A DNA stretch of 64,000 nt. Origin: Paraburkholderia unamae. GTDB lineage: Bacteria > Pseudomonadota > Gammaproteobacteria > Burkholderiales > Burkholderiaceae. Shown one piece after another: positions 44,341 through 54,100 of the stretch (position 1 is the stretch's first letter; every line of letters starts with the position of its first letter). The stretch spans positions 124,001-188,000 of the forward strand of contig NZ_QLSU01000001.1 in the NCBI RefSeq assembly GCF_003268775.1, written 5' to 3'. A program made the position numbers and the translations under genes. Under the pieces are notes generated by a model, which had not been told where the DNA came from, ran no database searches, and saw only the letters and a program-made list of their open reading frames with translations.

Positions 44341-45738
44341 ATGGTCACACACGCTAACAATCATTTTGAATTTGGCAGAACCGTCGTCTCAGGCCATCGT
44401 CGCGAAATCATGCACGGCGGCAAGAGAGTCGAGATAGGCAATCGAGCGTTTGACCTGTTGCTGTTACTACTTGAAGAGCGTGGTACAGCGGTTAGCAAAA
44501 ACAGAATCATGGAGATGGTGTGGCGCGGGCGTATCGTCGGGGAGAACGCATTGGAAGCCCAGGTATCGGCGCTGCGCCGTGCGCTATCCGAGGACCGGAA
44601 ATCCATTCTCACCGTAGCGGGGCGAGGATATCAATTTGTAGGACGTTTGCGCACGCAATCAGAACCAACGAGGCCTTTACACTTCGCAGACACGAAGTCT
44701 TACCGCGATAGTCGCAAGCCTCAAATCCCTGGCTACGCTTCACGCTCGTTCGGACGCGAAGCTGACAGTCAAGAGGTTGAACGAAGGCTGGAAACGGCAC
44801 GTGTGGTAACGCTTGTTGGCGCGGGAGGGGTCGGAAAGACGCGGCTTGCGGTTGAAACCGCACACCGGATCGCGCATCGATTTCCGGACGGCGTATGTAT
44901 CGTACAAGCTGGCTCGATTCGCGCTCGCGACGAACTGCCTTCCCTCATTGCTTCGGCGCTCGTGCCGTTTTTGCCGGATGGGCCTGCGCATCTGCTTTTT
45001 GAGCGTATCGAAGGCAAGCGCATCCTGGTCCTTCTCGACAACTGCGAACATCTCCTCGATGCGATTTCGGGCATTTGCGAAACGCTCCTGGAAGCGACTT
45101 CCTCAGTTCGCCTGCTCGCCACAAGCCGCGAGGCGCTGCGCATACGGGATGAATCCGTATTTCATGTGTCGCCTCTTGACGTCCCGCCGGACTCAGAGGG
45201 CGATGATATCGACCGCTATCCGTCCGTTGCCTTGCTCCTTGACCGGGTGGGCAAACCATTTGACCCATCCGACCGTCAAGCCATGAGAGCGGCAGCCGAA
45301 ATTTGCAAAGGCGTCGATGGCGTCCCTCTCGCTATCGAACTATCCGCGGAATGCATCCCGGCGCTGGGATTTGATGGCGCTGCGGAACAATTACAGCGTC
45401 GCTTCGAGCTCCTGACACGCGGTTTCCGTACCGCACCCGCCCGGCACAAGACGCTGCGAGCGTCAATCGACTGGAGCTATGAGCCTCTCTCGCAAGCCAG
45501 CAAAGCCGTTTTGAACGGCTTGAGTGCGTTCGATGGGCCTTTTACGCTGAATGCTGCGCATCGCAAGGTGGGCTCCCATCACCTCTCCGAAATAAAGGTC
45601 ACATCTACGATAATCGAGCTAGTCGAGAAGTCATTGGTAACACGGCTTCCCCAGTCCAATCCCGTTATGTACAAACTGTCGAACACCATGCGCGCCTATG
45701 CAAGCGAGAAGCTGCAAGAGAGCGGCGCCGGACAATAG
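44341..45738 (+). CDS. Winged-helix regulator with STAND-type NTPase domain (copy 1)
   Basis: A 465-residue regulator with an OmpR/CadC-type DNA-binding domain at residues 5-100 (GNRAFDLLLLLLEERGTAVS, MVWRGRIVGENALEAQVSAL, AGRGYQFVG) followed by an NB-ARC/STAND-like ATPase. Walker A is TLVGAGGVGKTRLAVETA and Walker B is KRILVLLDNCEHLLDA; LLATSREALRI is the sensor region. Such proteins act as ATP-dependent switches activating nearby promoters. No C-terminal repeat domain follows, unlike larger family members. GGAG seven bases before ATG 44341 supports the start. It is divergent from catalase, which is its likely target. Confidence 0.88.
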   Translation: MVTHANNHFEFGRTVVSGHRREIMHGGKRVEIGNRAFDLLLLLLEERGTAVSKNRIMEMVWRGRIVGENALEAQVSALRRALSEDRKSILTVAGRGYQFVGRLRTQSEPTRPLHFADTKSYRDSRKPQIPGYASRSFGREADSQEVERRLETARVVTLVGAGGVGKTRLAVETAHRIAHRFPDGVCIVQAGSIRARDELPSLIASALVPFLPDGPAHLLFERIEGKRILVLLDNCEHLLDAISGICETLLEATSSVRLLATSREALRIRDESVFHVSPLDVPPDSEGDDIDRYPSVALLLDRVGKPFDPSDRQAMRAAAEICKGVDGVPLAIELSAECIPALGFDGAAEQLQRRFELLTRGFRTAPARHKTLRASIDWSYEPLSQASKAVLNGLSAFDGPFTLNAAHRKVGSHHLSEIKVTSTIIELVEKSLVTRLPQSNPVMYKLSNTMRAYASEKLQESGAGQ

Positions 45739-45771
45739 AACACGCCGTATGCGCGCTTCAGGTCACGCCCA

Positions 45772-45821
45772 CCTTCCCGGCATCACCGCCCGCCCAACGC
45801 CGCTTCGGGAAGGCGGTGATG
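45772..45821. terminator. Competing hairpins between convergent genes
   Basis: CATCACCGCC (45781-45790) pairs with GGCGGTGATG (45812-45821), while CCTTCCCG (45772-45779) can pair with CGGGAAGG (45806-45813). The two stems are mutually exclusive. There is no T tract. It sits between the regulator stop and the convergent hydrolase stop. Confidence 0.45.
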
Positions 45822-45830
45822 GATTTGCCG

Positions 45831-46808
45831 TCAGCTTTTGATGAATTGGAGCAAGTCCGCGTTGATTCGGTCGGGATGGGTAGATGCCATCCCATGCGGC
45901 AGACCTTGATATACCTTTAGCGTCGCGTGCGGAAGCAGCTTCGCCGAGAGCAACGCGGAATCGGCGATTGGCACGACCTGGTCATCGTCACCGTGCATCA
46001 CCAGTGTCGGAACCTCAATGCTCTTGAGGTCGGCAGTAAAGTCGGTCTCCGAGAACGCCTTGATGCAGTCGTATTGTGCCTTCGCGCCCCCCATCATTCC
46101 CTGTCTGAACCAGTTGTCGATTAGACCCTGAGAGACCTTTGCGCCAGTGCGATTGAATCCGTAGAAGGGACCGGAAGGTACGTCTCGATACAGTTGGGGG
46201 CGATTGGTCAGAAGCGCCTGCCTGAAGGAATCGAAGACCTCGATTGGCGTTCCGTTCGGGTTCGACTCACTTTTCACCATGATGGGAGGCACGGCCCCGA
46301 TAAGCACAGCCTTGGCGACTCTCCCTTTACCGTGCTGGGCAACGTAACGCGTAACTTCCCCACCGCCCGTCGAATGCCCGACGTGAATCGCATTTCGCAG
46401 ATTCAGTGCAGTAGTCAACTCGGCGACGTCGGCCGCGTACGTATCCATCTCGTTGCCACGCAACGTTTGGGTGGAGCGCCCGTGCCCTCGCCGGTCATGA
46501 GCAATTACCCGGTATCCCTGGGCGAGAAAAAACAGCATTTGCGCATCCCAGTCGTCAGCCGAGAGTGGCCATCCGTGATGAAAGACTATTGGTTGACCCG
46601 TGCCCCAGTCTTTGTAGAAGATTGTTGTACCGTCTTTCGTCTTGATACTCTTCCAGGCGCCTCCCGGGTACGAGGGTGCGAGAGTATCGGCTGCTCTTAC
46701 GGCTGACACAGGCAGCACACTGGCGGCGACGGCTGTCCCAATTGTTTTCAGAAATCCACGCCGACGCAAAGAACTGGAAGTCCGGGTATCCGCAGCAGAG
46801 TTTTCCAT
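45831..46808 (-). CDS. Tat-exported haloperoxidase/perhydrolase-type alpha/beta hydrolase
   Basis: A 325-residue paralogue of the enzyme at 40626-41462 with an extra N-terminal twin-arginine signal ([20 protein letters not shown], cleavage near VRAAD). The triad is intact: [16 protein letters not shown] (Ser), [15 protein letters not shown] (Asp), [13 protein letters not shown] (His). The [20 protein letters not shown] region is nearly identical to the cytosolic copy. It should act in the periplasm or outside. I chose the ATG at 46806-46808, six bases after AGGTG; upstream ATG (46814) and GTG (46817) are in frame. It is divergent from the second winged-helix regulator. Confidence 0.9.
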   Translation of the reverse strand: MENSAADTRTSSSLRRRGFLKTIGTAVAASVLPVSAVRAADTLAPSYPGGAWKSIKTKDGTTIFYKDWGTGQPIVFHHGWPLSADDWDAQMLFFLAQGYRVIAHDRRGHGRSTQTLRGNEMDTYAADVAELTTALNLRNAIHVGHSTGGGEVTRYVAQHGKGRVAKAVLIGAVPPIMVKSESNPNGTPIEVFDSFRQALLTNRPQLYRDVPSGPFYGFNRTGAKVSQGLIDNWFRQGMMGGAKAQYDCIKAFSETDFTADLKSIEVPTLVMHGDDDQVVPIADSALLSAKLLPHATLKVYQGLPHGMASTHPDRINADLLQFIKS

Positions 46809-46817
46809 TTTCATCAC

Positions 46818-47231
46818 CTGTTGTTGCTTCGAGAGGATGAGTGCGAGCTACTGATAGACGCCCATTGAATAGGTGCTACGCGAGCGACCGGGTGAACTGC
46901 TCTCAAATGCTTGACGATACTGAGTCTCGTCGTCGCTGTCCTTCGCCCGCCCTGACCTGACCTGAAATCACCAGAGATGGGTGCGAAACCTACCCCATGC
47001 GTCTCGATAGCTTGCTCTGCTCGTTAATGCAGTAGTGGGATAACGAATGTGAGCCGGTGCTATGAAATTCAGGCGACAACGGTATTAAATCAGGCAAATT
47101 TCCCCCGCTGTGAGCTACGATGCAAGAACGGTTGATAGCACGCGAGACAACGACGGAAGACACCCTATTGGCAATCGTTCTCGAGCCAAAGCGCAGCCTC
47201 CTTTCACGCACGAGCCGAAAAAAAACACACT
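46818..47231. other. Divergent control region between the Tat hydrolase and regulator 2
   Basis: No gene lies in these 414 bases. It includes short direct repeats (CCTGACCTGACCTGAAA near 46952) and the weak symmetry ATGGG...CCCAT near 46976-46999. It probably contains both promoters and the regulator's own binding sites. Confidence 0.4.
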
Positions 47232-48932
47232 ATGACCGGACCATCTGACCTTCCCGAGGTGTTCTCCTTCGGCCAGACTGTCGTAGTGCTTTCACGTCGC
47301 GAGCTGACACACGCCGGAATGCGTGTTGAGATTGGCGGACGAGCCTTCGACCTGTTGCTCGCGCTGATCGGAGCGCGGGGAACGCCTGTGAGCCGGGACT
47401 CGTTGCGTTCGAAGGTGTGGGCAGGCCGAGTCATCGAGGAAAACACCGTGGAAGCGCGGATTTCGATTATCCGTAGAGCGCTGGGTGACGATAGGGATGC
47501 AATCACAACGATTGAAGGACGTGGTTATCAATTCGTCGCAGAAATTACGCCGCTAGAGCCAGACTTTCTCGGGCTGGACCGACCTTCGTCGCTTCGTACG
47601 GCGCCTGCTGCCCGGCACTCAGCCACTCTTGCGTCGTCCCCGCTTGTTGGCCGAGAGTGTGAGTTGTCCGCCCTTACCGAGCTAGTCGGCAATCACCGCC
47701 TCGTAACCTTGACAGGTCCAGGTGGCGTGGGGAAAACGAGGCTTGCTTTCGAGGCCGCTCGGGTCTTGACTCCAAGGTTCACCGGCGGCGTCCTCTATTC
47801 GGAATTAGGCTCGATAGTCGTAGCAACGGCAGCGCTATTCGACGGCATTGAGGATGACTTCAGCTCCGGCCCTCAGCTTCTCATCCTCGACAACTGTGAA
47901 CATCTTGTCGACAGTGTCGCGAATGCGATTGAACGCTTTCTGAATAACGCCCCCCACCTCACCATCATTGCGACCAGCCGGGAAGCCCTTCGCATTAGCG
48001 GTGAGTCCATGTTCAAGGTTGAGCCGCTGGAGATCCCGACGCACCACAATCTGGCCGACGCGCGAACTTTTTCTGCTTTCCAGATGCTTGAGCATCTTAT
48101 TCCGTCAGGAATCCAGGACGCCGAGATTTCCGCCGCTGTCGAACTATGCCGCCGCCTGGACGGCATTCCTCTAGCACTTGAACTGGCATCGGCATGCATT
48201 CCGGCCCTCGGCCTTGCGGGCGTCGCTGCACAACTCGACGACAGGTTCACGCTGCTTACGCGTGGAGCGCGCACTGCGGTACCGCGTCACCAAACGCTGC
48301 TGGCTACGCTGGACTGGAGCTACGCACTGCTCGACGCGAAACAGCGAAGTATCCTTGAACGCGTGAGTCTTTTCGCCGGACATTTCACTCTCGCTGGAGC
48401 GCAGTACATTGCCACGGACGACAGCATCACCGCGCAAGACGTATTGACCGGAATAGTGGACTTGGAAAAACGCTCCCTGATTTGCACCAGCACCAGCACT
48501 ACCGGCAAAAACTTCAGGCTTCTCGAAACGACGCGTGCTTATGCGCAAATGAGGTTTCGCGAGCGCGACGACTTTTGCACATACGCTCGGGCGCATGCAC
48601 GGTATGTGCTCGCCACGCTCACTGAGCCACCGTCCGACACGGCTACCCTACTACCGGTTAGTTCAAAGAATGAGGCCGTTGCTATTCTCAACGATTTGAA
48701 AGCCGCGGTAGCGCGGGAACTGGGTTCTTGCGCCGACGCAAATCTTGCCGTCGATCTGGTCATTGCGAGCGTAGGCGTTCTAATGCGTGCTTCGATGTTC
48801 GATGAGTGCATCGAGCTGATCGAACGAACACGGGGAGCGGTAGAGATGCAAACGGGCGGCCAAGCCGGCCTGGCGTCGAAACTAAGCGCGGCCCGGGGCA
48901 TCTGCCTGTCCCGCAAGGCAGGTGGCTCGTAG
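47232..48932 (+). CDS. Winged-helix regulator with STAND-type NTPase domain (copy 2)
   Basis: A 566-residue paralogue of the protein at 44341. DNA-binding domain at residues 10-105 (GGRAFDLLLALIGARGTPVS, VWAGRVIEENTVEARISIIR, EGRGYQFVA), Walker A TLTGPGGVGKTRLAFEAARV, Walker B PQLLILDNCEHLVDSV, and IIATSREALRISGESMF. A helical region beyond residue 400 (LLETTRAYAQMRFRERDDF, AVAILNDLKAAVARELGS) may be the start of the TPR-like sensor found in longer relatives of about 900 residues, so the gene may be truncated. No good ribosome-binding site precedes the ATG at 47232. It is divergent from the Tat hydrolase. Confidence 0.87.
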   Translation: MTGPSDLPEVFSFGQTVVVLSRRELTHAGMRVEIGGRAFDLLLALIGARGTPVSRDSLRSKVWAGRVIEENTVEARISIIRRALGDDRDAITTIEGRGYQFVAEITPLEPDFLGLDRPSSLRTAPAARHSATLASSPLVGRECELSALTELVGNHRLVTLTGPGGVGKTRLAFEAARVLTPRFTGGVLYSELGSIVVATAALFDGIEDDFSSGPQLLILDNCEHLVDSVANAIERFLNNAPHLTIIATSREALRISGESMFKVEPLEIPTHHNLADARTFSAFQMLEHLIPSGIQDAEISAAVELCRRLDGIPLALELASACIPALGLAGVAAQLDDRFTLLTRGARTAVPRHQTLLATLDWSYALLDAKQRSILERVSLFAGHFTLAGAQYIATDDSITAQDVLTGIVDLEKRSLICTSTSTTGKNFRLLETTRAYAQMRFRERDDFCTYARAHARYVLATLTEPPSDTATLLPVSSKNEAVAILNDLKAAVARELGSCADANLAVDLVIASVGVLMRASMFDECIELIERTRGAVEMQTGGQAGLASKLSAARGICLSRKAGGS

Positions 48933-49044
48933 CCCGATGGCCGCAGCGTGCCTCGTGGCTGAGTAGCCTGACGGCTGTGTCTTGCAACCCCGCTTAACAC
49001 AGCATCCAACATCGACTTCATTTCGCCGAGCTTCAGGCCTGCCC

Positions 49045-49653
49045 TCAGGCTGCGCGTCGACGAGAACCGTTCTTCGCAGGTCCGTCCTGGACGCTGGCAA
49101 GATGCGTTTTCGCTATCTCTACGATTTGATTCGACAGTTCCGGATCGTCCACTATCCGTGACATCGTGACCGCACCAATCATGGTGGTAAGCGTGTAAAT
49201 CGAGGCGATTCGTGCAGATTTTGCATCCAGATGCGAGTAACGCGTCGCGATGAGGTCAACGAGATTAACAAATCCCACGGTTGCGGCACGACGTGTTTCG
49301 GCGTCCGCGCGCGCAAGTTCACTGCCCATTGCTACAAACGGGCAACCGGCCAAACCACCCTCATTGCATTCGGACGAAAGAAAGCTCTCGAGGTGAGACA
49401 AAAAGCGTCCCTGTTCCTGACCGGCAACAGACTCAGCCGAGCCCACAAGCGACTCCAGAGTAAGCGCACACGCCTCGGCTACGAGTTGTTCCTTCGATTC
49501 GAAGTGGCGATAAAACGCGCCGTGAGTCAGTCCCGCCGCCGCCATTATTTCCGCCACACCGGTTGCACGGATTCCGTTTCGTGCAAACGTCTGCGCCGCC
49601 ACCTCGACTACGCGTGCCCGCGTTGCCGCTGTATCTGCCTTCGACCGCTTCAT
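49045..49653 (-). CDS. TetR-family repressor of the adjacent RND efflux operon
   Basis: A 202-residue TetR-family protein. The N-terminal HTH is ARVVEVAAQTFARNGIRATG followed by LTHGAFYRHFESKEQLVAEA; the ligand domain contains LAGCPFVAMGSELARADAET, with a cysteine typical of LmrA/YxaF-like members, and ends with a Lys/Arg-rich tail. It is divergent from the efflux operon, and two near-identical operator-like repeats with the RND promoter lie between them. Repression relieved by a drug or metabolite ligand is inferred. A remnant of a related protein's C terminus lies at 59076-59216. Confidence 0.92.
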   Translation of the reverse strand: MKRSKADTAATRARVVEVAAQTFARNGIRATGVAEIMAAAGLTHGAFYRHFESKEQLVAEACALTLESLVGSAESVAGQEQGRFLSHLESFLSSECNEGGLAGCPFVAMGSELARADAETRRAATVGFVNLVDLIATRYSHLDAKSARIASIYTLTTMIGAVTMSRIVDDPELSNQIVEIAKTHLASVQDGPAKNGSRRRAA

Positions 49654-49729
49654 TTGCCCTTCCCTCCCTTATTTCGCATCGCCGCCACCCTTCCGGCCCG
49701 GCGGCTCACTATCTACATCATAGCAAAAT

Positions 49730-49747
49730 AGATGATGAGTATTATCT
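49730..49747. promoter_or_regulatory. TetR operator candidate 1
   Basis: AGATGAT-GAGT-ATTATCT, an inverted repeat with one mismatch per arm. It is repeated at 49762-49779 with a 32-bp offset (about three helical turns). It lies on the TetR side of the divergent region. Confidence 0.65.
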
Positions 49748-49751
49748 AAAC

Positions 49752-49780
49752 TTGACTTTTTAGATGATGACAATTATCTT
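49752..49780 (+). promoter_or_regulatory. Sigma70 promoter of the RND operon
   Basis: TTGACT (49752-49757), a 17-bp spacer, and TATCTT (49775-49780). Operator 2 overlaps the spacer and the -10 element, as expected for a repressed promoter. Confidence 0.6.
49762..49779. promoter_or_regulatory. TetR operator candidate 2
   Basis: AGATGAT-GACA-ATTATCT, identical arms to operator 1. It covers the spacer and most of the -10 region of the RND promoter. Confidence 0.65.
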
Positions 49781-49928
49781 TACAGCCAGATAGTGTCAAC
49801 TCATCAGCTAAATCTGCTCGAGCGCCAGCTCGGCCGGGGCAGCTGACAGATTGTGTCGACGCGTCGAACGCAGCGCTGTGTCTCTCATCCAGCGGTGCAA
49901 CCGTCCCGCAGCTTGATTGAGGAATACG

Positions 49929-51164
49929 ATGAACGAGAACGCTGACCAGTCAGAGCCTGATTCCACCACCGCTCCGAATCGCTCGACGAGACGACGAACC
50001 CGAATCCGATTCGGTGCAGCCGCAGCCTTTTTTGCCTTCCTCGCGGTCGGGGCGACAGTGATGCACGCGAGCGAACAACCCATCCAGGAGAAAGTCGCTG
50101 CACCGTCCGGGCCCTCCGTTTTGGTGAGCGCGCCCCTGCAACGTGACGTCGAGACGCGCCTCGGTTTTCTCGGACAGTTCTCGGCCATCGAGCGTGTCGA
50201 ACTTCGTGCGCAGGTTGGAGGCACGTTGACCGGCATTCACTTCGCGGACGGCGCAATCGTTCATAAGGGCGACCTGCTTTTTGAAATTGACCCGGTCCCT
50301 TACCAGATCAAACTGAGCGAAGCAACGGCTCAACTCGACAGCGCCAAAGCGCGGCTCGAGTTGGCAACGCGGGAGTTAGCTCGCGCGCAAACGCTTAAGA
50401 GCACCGACGCGGGAACCGCGGAGAACGTCGAACAGCGAAATGCCGAAAGGCAGGCCGCTGCCGCTGGGGTAGACAATGCGACTGCACAAGTTCGAGACGC
50501 GAAGTTCGACTTGGACCATTGCCGAATTACTGCCCCGTTCACCGGACGAATTGGTAACCACCAGGTCTCGGTCGGAAACCTCGTCGCTGGGAGCCGTGCT
50601 GGCAGCAGCCCGACGACGTTGCTCGCAACGTTAGTCTCCCTCGACCCGATGTACCTCGATTTCGACATGAGTGAAGGCGACTACATGGCCTTCATGCGGG
50701 AACGGGCGAAACAGCGCAACAACGCTGCGGACAGCGTCGATATCTCGCTGAGCGATGAAGTGAAATACACACGGCAAGGCACGCTCAACTTCGTCGACAA
50801 CGCGCTCGACCGCTCAAGCGGAACGATTCACGCCCGCGCGATTGTGTCGAACAGCGACCTGCTCCTCACGCCCGGCGGCTTCGCGCGTGCACGCCTCGCC
50901 ATTTCCACCCCGCACGCAGCCTTGCTCGTGCCGGACGCCGCTGTGCTGCAAGACCAGTCCGAACACATTGTCTTGACCGTGGGATCCGACAATGTGGTGA
51001 CACCCAAGCCGGTTCAGCTCGGCGACCTCCGTGATGGCTTGCGCGTCATTCGCTCGGGCCTCGCACCGACCGACAAGGTGATCATCGATGGACTGGCGGC
51101 GGCTCGCCCGGGGTCCAAAGTGACGCCCCATGCGGGCACGATTGCCATCGCGGACCAAGGCTGA
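49929..51164 (+). CDS. RND efflux periplasmic adaptor (membrane fusion protein)
   Basis: A 411-residue adaptor. An N-terminal membrane anchor (FGAAAAFFAFLAVGATVMHA, about residues 28-47) precedes the beta-barrel and lipoyl parts: AQVGGTLTGIHFADGAIVHK and LDHCRITAPFTGRIGNHQVS are the two lipoyl halves around a coiled-coil hairpin (about 120-180). The C-terminal part includes LVPDAAVLQDQSEHIVLTV. It links the inner-membrane pump to the outer-membrane channel in a tripartite drug exporter. GAGG precedes the ATG at 49929. It is the first gene of the operon, 14 bases before the permease gene, under the TetR-controlled promoter. Confidence 0.93.
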   Translation: MNENADQSEPDSTTAPNRSTRRRTRIRFGAAAAFFAFLAVGATVMHASEQPIQEKVAAPSGPSVLVSAPLQRDVETRLGFLGQFSAIERVELRAQVGGTLTGIHFADGAIVHKGDLLFEIDPVPYQIKLSEATAQLDSAKARLELATRELARAQTLKSTDAGTAENVEQRNAERQAAAAGVDNATAQVRDAKFDLDHCRITAPFTGRIGNHQVSVGNLVAGSRAGSSPTTLLATLVSLDPMYLDFDMSEGDYMAFMRERAKQRNNAADSVDISLSDEVKYTRQGTLNFVDNALDRSSGTIHARAIVSNSDLLLTPGGFARARLAISTPHAALLVPDAAVLQDQSEHIVLTVGSDNVVTPKPVQLGDLRDGLRVIRSGLAPTDKVIIDGLAAARPGSKVTPHAGTIAIADQG

Positions 51165-51178
51165 GGACGGCGCCAATC

Positions 51179-54100
51179 ATGAAACTCGCTCACTTTTTCA
51201 TCGACCATCCCCGGTTCGCGGCCGTACTCAGCATTTTCATCACGCTCTTTGGGTTGGTAACGCTCACCTTCCTCCCGGTCGCCCAATATCCGAACATCGT
51301 GCCGCCGACAGTACAGGTGACAACCGCCTACCCCGGTGCTTCGGCGGACACGATTGCCCGCACGGTTGCCACGCCACTTGAGCAGGCTATTAACGGCGTG
51401 GAAAACATGGACTACATCAGTAGTCAGTCGACCAGCAACGGCGCACTGAGCGTGACGGTGACGTTCAAGATCGGCACCGACATGAACGTCGCGCAAATGC
51501 TCACGGAGAATCGCGTACAGGACACGCTGTCGCGACTGCCAGAGGAAGTGCAACGGCAAGGGGTCTCCGTCAAGAAGACTATCCCCGCCGTGTTACTTGG
51601 CATCCATCCGTATTCGCCTGACGGGTCGCGCGACGCGCAATACATATCCAACTACATGATTCTCCATGTGAAGGATGAGATTGCGCGCCTCCCTGGAGTT
51701 TCGGACATCACGACGACGGGAGAACGTCAATTTGCCATGCGCATCTGGATTGACCCAGACAAAGCTGCGGTCCATGACATCAGCGCTGCGCAAATCCTCG
51801 CGGCGTTGCGCGCGCAAAATGCCCAGGTCTCAGCAGGCACGGTCAACGACCCGACCGTGCATGGCAGCGGTGCGTACCAGATCAGCATCGAAGCGCTTGG
51901 TCGACTCACTACTCCTCAGCAGTTCGAAGACATCATCGTCAAATCAGACAATGAAGGGCACGTGACGCGTATCCGTGACATCGGTCGTGCTGAATTGGGT
52001 TCGACCGATTATGGAACGCTGGCGTACGCAGACAAAAGCCCTTCTGCCTCTTCCTGGGTCTATGCCATTCCGGGGTCCAACGTCGTCACCGTCGAACACG
52101 AGGTGCTCGACAAGATGAAGGAACTCAGAAAGAGCTTTCCAGCGGGCCTGGATTACAAAATTGTCTATGACCCGACGACGTTCGTGAGCCAGTCGATTGA
52201 TGAGGTAATCAAGACGATTTTCATCGCAATTGTCCTCGTGGTCGGTGTCGTTTTCGTATTCCTTCAGAGCTGGCGCGCGACCATCATTCCGGTGGTGGCC
52301 ATTCCGGTTTCCTTGATGGGTACGTTCACGATTCTTGCCGCGTGCGGCATTTCAATCAACAACCTTTCCTTGTTCGGCCTCGTCCTTGCCGTCGGCATCG
52401 TGGTCGATGACGCGATTGTCGTGGTGGAAAATGTCGAGCGAAATATGCGACTGGGAATGTCTCCGCTTGAGGCTGCCCATCGGACGATGGATGAAGTGTC
52501 GGAAGCCTTGATTGCTATCGCGCTTACGCTGTGCGCTGTCTTCGTGCCCGCAGCGTTCATCAACGGAATCTCGGGGCTGTTCTTCAAGCAGTTCGCCACG
52601 ACAATCGCCGCGTCGACCATCATTTCGTGCTTCGTGTCGCTTACATTGAGCCCCGCCCTGTGCGCAATTCTGCTGAGACCGCACACAGGACATGTCGGAC
52701 ACACTGAATCACGAGGAATCAAACGCGTCGTGCAGGGTGGCTTCGCCAAGTTCAATACGGCGTTTGAGTGGCTGTCATCGAACTACGGAAGGATGACGGG
52801 ACGCTTTGTACGGGCCACGTCCGTCGTGCTCGTCGTGTATGCCGTGCTGATTGCGCTCACGGGCTTCCAGTTTTCCAGAATGAGCACGGGGTTCATACCG
52901 GAACAGGACCAGGGTACCCTCGCGGCGCTCGTTCAGTTGCCGCCTGGTTCCAGCCTCGAGCGCACCGACAAGGCCGTTAAGGAAGTCAACGACATCATCC
53001 TCTCAACACCCGGAATTGAGCACACGTCGCCGCTTAGCGGGTTCGACGTCACCACGGGAACCAACGCGCCCAATACCGGAACGGTATACCTCGGTCTGCC
53101 GTCGCTCTATGGTCATCACATCCCCGGCGTCAACGCAGCAGAGATGATTAAACGTCTGCGCGAGCGTCTGAAAGTCGTCAACGACGCTTTCGTTCTCGTC
53201 GTTCAGCCGCCGCCGGTCCAGGGCCTCGGGAGCCCAGGCGGATTCAAGCTGATGCTGGAAGATCGCGGCGGGGTCGGTCCGGAAGCTTTGGTCCAGGCAG
53301 CGAAGGCGCTTGTCGATGCGGCCAACAACGACCCGGCTTTTGCAGGCGCGTTCACCTTGTTCAACGTCGGTTCTCCCTCCCTCTACGCTGACATCGACCG
53401 CGTGAAAGCCGAGAAGGTTGGTCTCGCGCCAACGGACGTCTTCTCCACGTTGCAGCTCTATATGGGTTCGCAATACGTGAACGACTTCAATTATTTGGGG
53501 CGGACTTTCCAGGTCTTCGCGCAAGGCGACTCAGCGTTCCGTCAATCGCCCGAAGATATCTTGCGCCTCAAGGTTCGCAACGCCTCTGGCGAGATGGTAC
53601 CCGTAGGCACCGTTGCTACGCTGCGCGAGAAGACGACGCCTTATCGTGTGCCTCGTTACAACCTCTATCCTGCGGCAGAAGTACAGGGTATCGCAGCACC
53701 GGGCGTCGCTTCGGGCGTTGCCCTCAAGCGCATGGAGGAACTCGCCCGGCAAGTTCTTCCTCCGGGCATTGCGTTCGAATGGACTGACCTCGCGCACCAG
53801 CAGCAACTGCCACATACGCCGACGTTGGCGATATTCGCGGCGGCTGCACTCTGTGTTTTTCTTGTGCTCGCGGCCCAGTATGAGAGTTGGAAGATGCCGC
53901 TCGCCATCGTGCTCATCGTTCCGATGTGCCTGTTGGCGTCGTCGACGGGGCTTCATGTACGAGGCATGCCAATCGATATCCTCGCTCAAATCGGCTTCGT
54001 CGTATTGGTCGGGCTCGCGGTGAAGAACGCCATTCTGATTGTCGAGTTTGCGCGTCAACGCGAACACCACGGTGACGAACCGGAAGATGCAGCGGTCAGT

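Noticed and set aside
44042..44437. Plus-strand frame of 131 codons in the AT-rich region before regulator 1
   Set aside because: It overlaps the regulator start in another frame, has low-complexity composition, and lacks a ribosome-binding site.
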